Assembly (NCBI GenBank): GCA_002383325.1 | Contig: DFYJ01000072.1 | Location: forward strand, 7,226 to 13,813 | Direction: 5' to 3' | DNA from: Candidatus Aminicenantes bacterium UBA4085 | GTDB lineage: Bacteria > Acidobacteriota > Aminicenantia > Aminicenantales > UBA4085 | Length of the DNA: 6,588 bases | Shown here: piece after piece, positions 1 through 5,693 of the stretch | How the letters are laid out: the number at the start of each line of letters is the position of its first letter | Numbering within the stretch: the first letter of the stretch is position 1 | Program-made: the position numbers and the translations under genes | The notes under the pieces: model-generated | What the model was told of the DNA's origin: nothing | The model's database searches: none | What the model saw: the letters and a program-made list of their open reading frames with translations, nothing else

Positions 1-363
1 GCTCTCTCTCGGTTTCTCTATGCGGTAGGACCTTCCCTCTATGATCCCCTGCCGGAGATCTTCTTCGAACGAATGAGGGGTGAGGAGGAAGCTCCGCCGA
101 GGCCGGTCTGGGCGGTTGGGAACCCTTCCGGGAACAAAATTTTGATCTTTCAAAGCCGGCTCTTGGAGATCAAGGCCGATCAAAGGATCCCCGGCATCGA
201 TCGAAGCCCCTCCCTGGACGCGGCGGCCGTCTACCGGGCGGCCAGGCGCCTCGCTTCATCCCGTCCCGGGAAGGAGTGCTTTTACATCAACGGTTGGGGG
301 AGCCGGTGGCGACGAAAAGACCTTGGCTCCGCCGCCGTTCGGCCGGCCCCGCCCCGCGGCTGA
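1..363 (+). CDS. 3' part of an unrecognised gene (about 120 codons, 5' end outside window)
   Basis: The frame is open from the first base of the window to a TGA at 361-363, and the two other plus-strand frames close within the first 45 bases. The visible product is about 120 residues. The first 95 or so look protein-like, with an FLYAVG segment near the left edge, a KILIFQSRLLEIK stretch that could be a beta strand, an Ala/Arg-rich helix (AAAVYRAARRLAS), and an aromatic YINGWGSRW segment. The last 15 residues are Pro/Ala/Arg-rich and probably disordered. An in-frame ATG at 73 exists, but the frame is already open before it and no good Shine-Dalgarno sequence precedes it, so I read this as a partial gene. 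G/C preference at third positions is clearly weaker than in the neighbouring genes. It could therefore be a fast-evolving gene, acquired DNA, or a chance open frame. I recognise no family and assign no function. Confidence 0.45.
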   Translation, partial: ALSRFLYAVGPSLYDPLPEIFFERMRGEEEAPPRPVWAVGNPSGNKILIFQSRLLEIKADQRIPGIDRSPSLDAAAVYRAARRLASSRPGKECFYINGWGSRWRRKDLGSAAVRPAPPRG

Positions 364-381
364 GTTCCGGACGGGGGAGAG

Positions 382-412
382 GGGGCGTTGTTCTCCTTGA
401 GGCGAACGCCCC
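382..412. repeat. Perfect 8-bp inverted repeat upstream of the EF-G gene
   Basis: GGGGCGTT at 382-389 is the exact reverse complement of AACGCCCC at 405-412, with a 15-base loop. It lies 19 bases after the stop of the upstream partial gene and spans the candidate -35 element of the EF-G promoter. No T-run follows, so it is not a standard intrinsic terminator. It could be a terminator without a U-tract for the upstream gene, or a binding site acting on the promoter. The repeat is seen directly; the role is inference. Confidence 0.45.
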
Positions 413-426
413 GAATAGTGTAAGAT
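397..426 (+). promoter_or_regulatory. Candidate sigma70-type promoter for the EF-G gene
   Basis: TTGAGG at 397-402 matches 4 of 6 bases of the -35 consensus. TAAGAT at 421-426 matches 4 of 6 bases of the -10 consensus, after an 18-base spacer. The predicted start near 433 would give a 5' leader of about 64 bases before the ATG at 497. The surrounding stretch (414-427) is locally AT-rich in otherwise GC-rich DNA. The match is moderate and the organism's sigma factor preferences are unknown. Confidence 0.35.
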
Positions 427-496
427 AGCCTTCACTTTTGCCCGAAAAGGCGCCGGCCCATAGCCGTCGCCCCGGAATAGCCTGGAGGTCCTTCTC

Positions 497-2590
497 ATGA
501 AAGACTACGCCGCCGACAACATCCGGAACGTCGCCCTAACCGGGCACGGCTCCTGCGGCAAGACGACGCTGGCGGCCGCAGCCCTCTTCGATGCCGGCGT
601 GACCAGCCGCCTGACCAAAGTCGACAAAGGCAATACCGTAACCGACTTCGAGCCCGAGGAAATCGAGCGCAAGATCTCCATCAGCTCGGCCGCCTGTTTC
701 GTGGAGTGGAAGGACGACAAGATCAACCTGATCGACACTCCCGGCTACAGCAACTTCCTCTGGGACACCCGGGCCTCGCTGCACGCGGTCGATGGGGCCG
801 CCGTTCTGGTCGACGCCGTGGCCGGAGTCGAGGTGGGGACGGAGAAGGTCTGGGAGATGCTCGAGGAATTCGCCCTGCCCCGGCTAATCGTGGTCAACAA
901 GATGGACCGCGAGAACGCCCATTTCGGCCGAACCGTCGAGTCCATCCAGCAGTTCTTCGGCCGCCAGGCTGTCCCGGTCCAGATCCCGATCGGGGAGGAG
1001 AAGAGCTTTCGCGGCGTCGTCGACCTGGTCTCCGAGAAGGCCTTCCTCTACGAGAGAGACGAGAGCGGCAAGCTGGCCGAAGGCCCGATCCCGGCCGAGG
1101 TCAAGGACGAAGCCGACCGCCGCCGGCGCGAGCTGATCGAGATGATCGCTGAGAGCGACGAGAAGCTGATGGAGAAGTACCTGGAAAGCGGCGAGCTGGC
1201 TCCGGGCGAAGTCTCGGCCGGCCTGAAGAAGGCCATCCTCAGCCGCCAAATCTATCCGGTCTTCGCCGCCTCGGGCGCCCAGAACATCGGCGTGGCGACG
1301 CTCCTGGACGGGATCGCCGCCCTGATGCCTTCCCCGGTCGAGAAAGGCCCCGTGGCCGTCTCGGCCGGCGGGCAGGACGGAACCATCGCGCCCACGGTCG
1401 AGGCGCCGTTCGCCGCCCTGGTCTTCAAGACTTTGTCTGATCCCTACACCGGCCGCATCAGCCTGATGCGGGTCTTCTCCGGACGGGCCGGCGCCGACGC
1501 CGTCCTGGCCAACGCGGCCAAGGAGGCCGACGAGAAACTGGGCGGCTTGTTCTATCTGCAGGGCAAAGAGCAGATTCCGGCCGGTCAAGCGCATGCCGGA
1601 GACATCGTGGCTACGGCCAAGCTCAAGGTCACCGCCACGGGCGACACCTTGGCCGCCAAGGGCTGCCCCGTCAAGTTCCCGGCCATCAAGTTTCCCGAGC
1701 CTTCCATCTCCTTCGCCATCGAGCCCAAGTCGCGGGCCGACGAGGACAAGATCAGCCAGGCCTCGCACCGCATCATGGAGGAGGATCCCACGGTCAGCTT
1801 CGAGCGCGACCCGGATTCCGCTCAGCTCCTCATCTCCGGAAGCGGGGAGCTCCATGTCCGCATCATCACCGAGAAGCTGAAGAAGCGCTACAACGTCGAT
1901 GTCGACCTCAAGCCGCCCAAGATCTCTTACAAGGAGACGATCAAGGGGCGGGCCGACGTGCAGGGCCGGCACAAGAAGCAGACCGGCGGCCGCGGCCAGT
2001 TCGGCGACGTCTGGATCAAGATGGAGCCCCTGCCGCGCGGCAAGGACTTCGAGTTCGACGATAAGATCTTCGGCGGGGCCATCCCGCGCAACTTCATCCC
2101 TTCGGTCGAAAAGGGAATGCTCGAAGCCCGCAAGAAAGGCGTCCTGGCCGGCTACCCGGTGGTCGACTTCAAGATCATCCTCTACGACGGGTCCTACCAC
2201 GACGTCGATTCCTCGGACATCGCCTTCAAGATCGCCGCTCACAAGGCCTTCAAGCTGGCCATGCAGCAGGCCAAGCCGACCATCCTGGAGCCGGTCATGA
2301 ACGTCGAGGTCTACACGCCCGAGCAGTACATGGGCGACATCATGGGCAACCTCAACGGCCGCCGCGGCAAGGTCAGCGGCATGGAGTCGAAGGGCTCCAT
2401 GCGCATCCTGAAGGCGGTGGTCCCGATGTCGGAGATGCTCGACTTCGAGCCGACCCTGACCTCCATCACCGGGGGGCGAGGCTCCTTTTCCATGGAGTTC
2501 AGCCACCTGGACGAGGTGCCTTCCCACCTTCAGCAGAAGATCATCGCCGAAGCGGTCAAGGAAGGCCGGGTCCGCCAGGAAGAGGAGTGA
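497..2590 (+). CDS. fusA: Elongation factor G, EF-G-2-type paralogue
   Basis: Translational GTPase of 697 aa, full length for EF-G (about 700), which in the canonical form drives ribosomal translocation in the cytosol. The GTPase domain has G1 GHGSCGKT (residues 16-23), G3 DTPGY (80-84), G4 NKMD (134-137) and a G5-like ASG (258-260), with a G' insert at about 165-255. Domain II is at about 304-390, III about 397-470, IV about 476-595 and V about 597-690. The domain IV tip is well kept: HKKQTGGRGQFGD (492-504) and HDVDSSDIAFK (568-578). Two departures from housekeeping EF-G stand out: switch I reads ERKISI in place of ERGITI, and the catalytic His of DTPGH is Tyr. From memory, both fit the EF-G-2/FusA2 subfamily (for example Thermus EF-G-2). 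It is therefore probably a second EF-G, with the housekeeping copy elsewhere. The ATG start follows GGAGG (484-488) by 8 bases. Sure of family; subfamily likely. Confidence 0.95.
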   Translation: MKDYAADNIRNVALTGHGSCGKTTLAAAALFDAGVTSRLTKVDKGNTVTDFEPEEIERKISISSAACFVEWKDDKINLIDTPGYSNFLWDTRASLHAVDGAAVLVDAVAGVEVGTEKVWEMLEEFALPRLIVVNKMDRENAHFGRTVESIQQFFGRQAVPVQIPIGEEKSFRGVVDLVSEKAFLYERDESGKLAEGPIPAEVKDEADRRRRELIEMIAESDEKLMEKYLESGELAPGEVSAGLKKAILSRQIYPVFAASGAQNIGVATLLDGIAALMPSPVEKGPVAVSAGGQDGTIAPTVEAPFAALVFKTLSDPYTGRISLMRVFSGRAGADAVLANAAKEADEKLGGLFYLQGKEQIPAGQAHAGDIVATAKLKVTATGDTLAAKGCPVKFPAIKFPEPSISFAIEPKSRADEDKISQASHRIMEEDPTVSFERDPDSAQLLISGSGELHVRIITEKLKKRYNVDVDLKPPKISYKETIKGRADVQGRHKKQTGGRGQFGDVWIKMEPLPRGKDFEFDDKIFGGAIPRNFIPSVEKGMLEARKKGVLAGYPVVDFKIILYDGSYHDVDSSDIAFKIAAHKAFKLAMQQAKPTILEPVMNVEVYTPEQYMGDIMGNLNGRRGKVSGMESKGSMRILKAVVPMSEMLDFEPTLTSITGGRGSFSMEFSHLDEVPSHLQQKIIAEAVKEGRVRQEEE

Positions 2591-2612
2591 TTCGGGCCCT
2601 TTTCCTCTTCCT
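2577..2612 (+). terminator. 10-bp stem-loop straddling the EF-G stop codon, terminator-like
   Basis: AGGAAGAGGA at 2577-2586 is the exact reverse complement of TCCTCTTCCT at 2603-2612, with a 16-base loop that contains the TGA stop (2588-2590) and a GGGCCC palindrome. The left arm is inside the last codons of the gene. The sequence after the stem is pyrimidine-rich but has no run of U. It may be a terminator or attenuator between the EF-G gene and the ChaN-like gene, or a 3'-end stabiliser. The hairpin is seen directly; the function is inferred. Confidence 0.4.
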
Positions 2613-2660
2613 TGAAGGCTGTTCCTCTTTCCGGTCTTCTTGTCCGATAACCGACAGACG

Positions 2661-2666
2661 AGGAGG
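2661..2666 (+). promoter_or_regulatory. Shine-Dalgarno site fixing the start of the ChaN-PDZ gene
   Basis: AGGAGG lies 6 bases before the ATG at 2673. The frame is also open to an upstream TTG at 2640, but that start lacks a ribosome-binding site and would place 11 polar residues before the signal peptide. The ATG at 2673 gives a textbook export signal beginning MKKTLS. No convincing promoter was found in the 82-base gap before this gene. Confidence 0.75.
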
Positions 2667-2672
2667 ACTATC

Positions 2673-3989
2673 ATGAAAAAGACACTCTCCATGCTCGCCA
2701 TCCTGGCCGGGCTGATCGCCGGCGTTCCGATCACGGCGGCCGCGCAGGCTCCCGGTCAAGCTGCTCCGGTCACCGCAGCGGCCGCCAAGAGCCCCGACGA
2801 AACCGACGCAACGTATCTCCTCCAGCTGGGCGACCCGCGGTTCAAGAACAAGACCGTGGAAGTCGGCGTCGGCCAGATCCTGTCCATGGAAACCGGCAAG
2901 CCGGTGGCCTTCGAACAGATGATCCGGGAGATGAAGCCGGTGCCCTTCGTCCATATCGGCGAGACCCATAACTCCCTGGCCATGCACCAGCTCCAGGCCC
3001 GGATCATCGCCGCCCTTTGGGAGCAGGACCGGAGGCTGGCCGTCGGGCTGGAGATGTATCCGGTTACCCAGCAGGAGGTCCTGAGCAAGTGGAGCCTGGG
3101 CATCCTGACCGAGGCCCAATTCATAGAGGAAGGCCTCTGGTACACGACCTGGAACCAGAACTACGCCTTTTACAAGCCGATCTTCGATGTGATCAAGACG
3201 GGCGGAGTGCCCCTCTATGCCCTCAACGCGCCGCGCGAGATCATCAGCAAGATCCGGATGCGCGGCTGGGAGGCCCTGAACGAGGAGGAGAAGGCCGTCG
3301 TTCCCAAGCCCGATCTGAGCAACGTCGAGCACCGCGAGCTGATGCAGAAGATCTTCTCCCAGGAGGGCATGCCGGCGGCGATGCGGGGCACGGGCTCGAA
3401 CGCCATGTTCGAAGGTTTGCTGCGCGGGCAATCCGCCTGGAACGAGGTCATGGGGGCCAACGCCGTGAAGGCGCATCAGATCGACGCGCGCAAGGTCGTT
3501 GTCCTGGTCGGATCGGGGCATCTCATATACAATCTGGGCCTGAACCTGCGGGCTTTCGAGAGGAGCCGGCTTCCGTTCAAGACCGTGATCGCCGTCCCTG
3601 TGCCGAAGGGGCAAGCCACGGTTAAAGTGGCCCGGACGCTGGCGGACTACATCGTCGGCATCGAGGAGGAGGAGCGGCCGGCTTACCCCTCGATCGGCCT
3701 GGGATTCAGTGCGTTCGAGGGACTGGCCAACTTAGTTGTCGCCTCCAAGCCCATCGACGGCGCCGCGGCCGGCCAAGGCTTCGAGAAGGGCGATGTCATC
3801 CTCTCGGTCGACGGCAAGTCTTACAGCGATGCCAATGCCCTGCGGACCTACCTGGCCGGGTTCGGCTGGGGGGCCGAGATCAAGCTCAAGATCCTGCGGG
3901 CCGGGGTCGTGAAGGACATCGTCCTCAAGCTGGAGGAGAAACCGCCGGCCGCCATGCCCGCCGCTCCCGCGGTTCCCGAGAAAAAGTAA
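2673..3989 (+). CDS. Exported ChaN/DUF399 (Tiki-like) protein with C-terminal PDZ domain
   Basis: Product of 438 aa. Residues 1-26 are a Sec signal peptide (basic MKK start, hydrophobic core, cleavage probably after AQA at 24-26). There is no lipobox Cys, unlike the ChaN lipoproteins. An Ala/Pro-rich linker follows. The ChaN/DUF399 domain covers about 80-315, with the family signatures HIGETH (94-99), MHQLQ (104-108), LEMYP (126-130) and GSGHLIYN (280-287). The His and Glu of these motifs are probably the functional site. ChaN of Campylobacter binds haem and is linked to iron uptake, while the related Tiki family are metalloproteases; which applies here cannot be read from sequence. A PDZ domain follows at about 338-421, with a GLGF carboxylate-binding loop (342-345) and a GDVILSVDG core (373-381). 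The tail is Pro/Ala-rich. It lies 82 bases after the EF-G gene and converges on the MBL gene. Domain calls are strong; the substrate is unknown. Confidence 0.88.
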   Translation: MKKTLSMLAILAGLIAGVPITAAAQAPGQAAPVTAAAAKSPDETDATYLLQLGDPRFKNKTVEVGVGQILSMETGKPVAFEQMIREMKPVPFVHIGETHNSLAMHQLQARIIAALWEQDRRLAVGLEMYPVTQQEVLSKWSLGILTEAQFIEEGLWYTTWNQNYAFYKPIFDVIKTGGVPLYALNAPREIISKIRMRGWEALNEEEKAVVPKPDLSNVEHRELMQKIFSQEGMPAAMRGTGSNAMFEGLLRGQSAWNEVMGANAVKAHQIDARKVVVLVGSGHLIYNLGLNLRAFERSRLPFKTVIAVPVPKGQATVKVARTLADYIVGIEEEERPAYPSIGLGFSAFEGLANLVVASKPIDGAAAGQGFEKGDVILSVDGKSYSDANALRTYLAGFGWGAEIKLKILRAGVVKDIVLKLEEKPPAAMPAAPAVPEKK

Positions 3990-4010
3990 GACTAGATCAG
4001 CGTTTTTCGG
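3976..4010. terminator. Weak bidirectional terminator-like hairpin between convergent genes
   Basis: CCG (3976-3978) and AAAAA (3981-3985) can pair with CGG (4008-4010) and TTTTT (4003-4007), leaving a 2-base bulge and a 17-base loop. Both arms lie inside the ends of the two convergent genes, whose stop codons are only 7 bases apart. The A and T runs would supply a short U-stretch in either direction. The stem is AU-rich and weak, so this is a tentative call based mainly on position. Confidence 0.22.
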
Positions 4011-4929
4011 TCAGTTCCAAGTACATCACTTCGATGAGGCTGGGCCAGCGTCCGGAGGCTTGTGCCGGAACGCCCATGGCCGCCTTGATCTCGTCGAGCG
4101 TCTTGCCCCGGGCGATGAGCTCCTTGACCTTGGCCAGCTTGTCCTCCATCGACTTGAGGAGGGCCTTCAGGTCGTCCTTGGTCAGCGGGTCGGCGTGGCC
4201 CGAGAGATACTTCTCGGCTGGCAGAGCGATCATCTTCTTCAGCGTTTCAATGTAGCCGATCGGGGTACCGCCTTTTTGCCGATGGATCAGAGGGTCGCGG
4301 CCGGTGAAAGCCAGGTCTCCGACGAAGGCGGTCTTCTCGTTGTGGAACAGCACCACGGTGTCGCCGCTGGTGTGGGCCGGTCCGAAGTGGTAGAGGGAGA
4401 TCAGGGCCAACTTGCCGTCCGGCATGGGCGTTCGAAGGTTCGCCTCGCTCGAATGGGTCTGGGTCGGAAGATAGGCGCGCAGGGCGGCCATCTTCTCGTC
4501 CTTGAACGCTTCTTCCATCTCATTCTTCGTTCCCTCGCTGGCCATGATGGTCAAACCGGGAGGAAAGCCCGCCAGGCCGTTGACGTGATCGCCGTCGCTG
4601 TGGGTGATGATCAGGATCGAAAGGGGATTGGACGTGACCTTGGCGATCTCGGCGATCATCTGGCGGGCAGCCTCGGCGGTCATCTTGGCGTCGACGGCGA
4701 TGACATGCTTCTGGGTGACGTAGAAGGCGGTGTTGGCTCCGGATCCCCCCTTGATCAAGTAGAGGAACCGGCCGGCGGGCTGGACGGTCATGCCCGCCGC
4801 TTCCGGCTGGAAGGGCTTGGCATTGGGCTGCGGGGGCTGCGCCTGCTGGGCCTGCTGAGCCTGGCCCGGATGGATGGACATTCCCAAGAGCGATAAAGCG
4901 GCTACGGCTATCAGAACGGCTCGGGACAT
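3997..4929 (-). CDS. Exported metallo-beta-lactamase-fold hydrolase
   Basis: Product of 310 aa. Residues 1-24 are a Sec signal peptide (cleavage probably after GQA at 22-24), followed by a Gln/Ala/Pro linker, so the enzyme acts outside the cytoplasm. The MBL fold covers about 55-255. Metal ligands visible in order are THSDGDH (109-115; His110, Asp112, Asp114, His115), His186 in GPAHTSGD, Asp205 in VGDLAF and His245 in SGHADP. The usual HxHxDH motif reads HSDGDH, so the second His is Asp. This occurs in other MBL families such as ComEC, so activity is not excluded. The last 55 or so residues are helical and Lys/Glu-rich. The fold includes beta-lactamases, glyoxalase II, lactonases and sulfatases; nothing here selects a substrate, so I do not call it a beta-lactamase. 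The ATG follows AGGAGG by 6 bases and the gene appears to have its own promoter. Confidence 0.88.
   Translation of the reverse strand: MSRAVLIAVAALSLLGMSIHPGQAQQAQQAQPPQPNAKPFQPEAAGMTVQPAGRFLYLIKGGSGANTAFYVTQKHVIAVDAKMTAEAARQMIAEIAKVTSNPLSILIITHSDGDHVNGLAGFPPGLTIMASEGTKNEMEEAFKDEKMAALRAYLPTQTHSSEANLRTPMPDGKLALISLYHFGPAHTSGDTVVLFHNEKTAFVGDLAFTGRDPLIHRQKGGTPIGYIETLKKMIALPAEKYLSGHADPLTKDDLKALLKSMEDKLAKVKELIARGKTLDEIKAAMGVPAQASGRWPSLIEVMYLELTEKR
4837..4863. repeat. Three tandem copies of a 9-bp unit (CTGNGCCTG)
   Basis: Units 4837-4845, 4846-4854 and 4855-4863 are identical except at their fourth base (C, G, A). On the coding (minus) strand each unit is CAG GCN CAG, encoding Gln-Ala-Gln, and the variable base is the silent third position of the Ala codon. 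The block forms residues 23-31 of the MBL protein, at and just after the predicted signal peptide cleavage site. It is a likely length-variable linker. Confidence 0.8.
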
Positions 4930-4958
4930 GGCTTTCCTCCTCGGGTGAAATCGGATTC

Positions 4959-4987
4959 TTTATACTCCAGCCTTGCGGGGCGAGCAA
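4959..4987 (-). promoter_or_regulatory. Candidate sigma70-type promoter for the MBL gene
   Basis: On the minus strand, TATAAA (4964-4959) matches 5 of 6 bases of the -10 consensus. TTGCTC (4987-4982) matches the TTG half of the -35, with an exact 17-base spacer. Transcription would begin near 4952, about 23 bases before the ATG, leaving room for the AGGAGG site at 4936-4941. A 6-bp inverted repeat, CCTTGC (4971-4976) and GCAAGG (4984-4989), overlaps the -35 and could bind a regulator or be incidental. Confidence 0.45.
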
Positions 4988-4991
4988 GGGC

Positions 4992-5030
4992 GGCCGGCTC
5001 CGGAGAGATTCAGCGCCTAAAGAGCCGGCC
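4992..5030 (-). terminator. 9-bp GC-rich stem-loop straddling the PHP gene stop, terminator-like
   Basis: GGCCGGCTC (4992-5000) is the exact reverse complement of GAGCCGGCC (5022-5030), with a 21-base loop that includes the TGA stop of the PHP gene (5012-5010 on the minus strand). The stem is nearly all G-C and would be very stable. No U-run follows in the minus direction. Its position at the end of the sucD-PHP unit and just before the MBL promoter suits a transcript end. The hairpin is seen; termination is inferred. Confidence 0.4.
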
Positions 5031-5693
5031 CAGCTTGCGGAAGGAGAACTGGCTGGCGACGATAGAAGCCATCATGGTCAGCGAGATGGGGCTGGTCCTG
5101 GTTTCGATCCGTCCCGCCTTGACCGCGGCGATGATCGAGGCCAGGGTCTTGTCCGCGTCGACCAGGGAATAGGTCCGGCCGAATTGCGGGCGGGTGTGGC
5201 AGTCCGAAGTCCCAATGAGGGGTTTGCCGGTCCGGGCGGCCAGCTTCCTGGCCCGCCGGTTGAAGTCGATCAGCCGGTTGTGGTAGGAGCCCAGCTCGAT
5301 GGCATCGAAGTGAGGCAGGAGGTCCTCGACCCTGCGGCCGAGCGACTGGAAGATCACGAAATAGGGGTGGGGGGCGATGAACAGGCTGTCGGGCGTCTTG
5401 AGGCGGGGTATGTCGGCCAGAGTATAGGGCCGATCCCGGGTGATGGGGAATCCGGGATTGATGACCAGGATGTGGCAGCTCTCGGCCGTAATCTCGGCGC
5501 CGGGCAGGAGGAGAACGCCGCGATCCGCCGCGTAATCCGCCAGCTCGCTGGTATGGGACACGGTGTTGTGATTGGTGATGGCCAGGGCATCGAAGCCGAG
5601 GCGCGCCGCCCCGTCGATGAGATCGCGGCTGGAATAGCGGATGCGGTCCTGAGGATCGTCGCCGGAATGCGTGTGAAGGTCGACCTTCAGCAC
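5010..5693 (-). CDS. PHP-domain metal-dependent phosphoesterase
   Basis: Product of 227 aa with the metal-binding motifs of the PHP (polymerase and histidinol phosphatase) superfamily in order: DLHTHS (residues 5-10; His7, His9), ITNHN (39-43; His42), GAEIT (65-69; Glu67), APHPYF (107-112; His109), GSYHNR (135-140; His138) and GTSDCH (161-166; Asp164, His166). The set looks complete for a three-metal site, so the enzyme is probably active and hydrolyses a phosphoester. The substrate is unknown; relatives include histidinol phosphatase, RNase AM/TrpH and polymerase-linked domains. It is shorter than TrpH-type proteins (about 280 aa). The last 25 or so residues combine a hydrophobic stretch ([11 protein letters not shown]) with a basic tail (RKLGRLFRR), which could bind membrane or nucleic acid. 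The GTG start overlaps the sucD stop by 7 bases and is preceded by GGAG with 6-base spacing, implying translational coupling to sucD. No signal peptide is present. Confidence 0.85.
   Translation of the reverse strand: MLKVDLHTHSGDDPQDRIRYSSRDLIDGAARLGFDALAITNHNTVSHTSELADYAADRGVLLLPGAEITAESCHILVINPGFPITRDRPYTLADIPRLKTPDSLFIAPHPYFVIFQSLGRRVEDLLPHFDAIELGSYHNRLIDFNRRARKLAARTGKPLIGTSDCHTRPQFGRTYSLVDADKTLASIIAAVKAGRIETRTSPISLTMMASIVASQFSFRKLGRLFRR

Noticed and set aside
256..498. 80-codon minus-strand frame over the EF-G leader
   Set aside because: Overlaps the EF-G start and promoter region, Arg/Pro/Gly-rich, with no convincing ribosome-binding site seen.
2612..2651. Possible promoter (TTGAAG with GATAAC) before the ChaN-PDZ gene
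   Set aside because: The spacing is 28 bases, too long, and the alternative -35 at 2622-2627 is a poor match.
2640..2672. TTG start adding 11 residues to the ChaN-PDZ protein
   Set aside because: No Shine-Dalgarno before it, and it would bury the MKK-type signal peptide; the ATG at 2673 has AGGAGG at ideal spacing.
884..2734. 616-codon open frame on the minus strand opposite the EF-G gene
   Set aside because: It is a mirror of a highly GC-biased gene: stops are rare in this antisense phase. The translation is Asp/Leu/Gly/Arg-rich without any motif, while the plus strand is a clear EF-G.
2556..3614. 352-codon open frame on the minus strand opposite the ChaN-PDZ gene
   Set aside because: Low-complexity translation without domains, fully antisense to a gene with recognisable motifs.
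4060..4896. 278-codon open frame on the plus strand opposite the MBL gene
   Set aside because: Antisense shadow, Gly/Leu/Asp-rich with no motif; the minus strand has a signal peptide and metal ligands.
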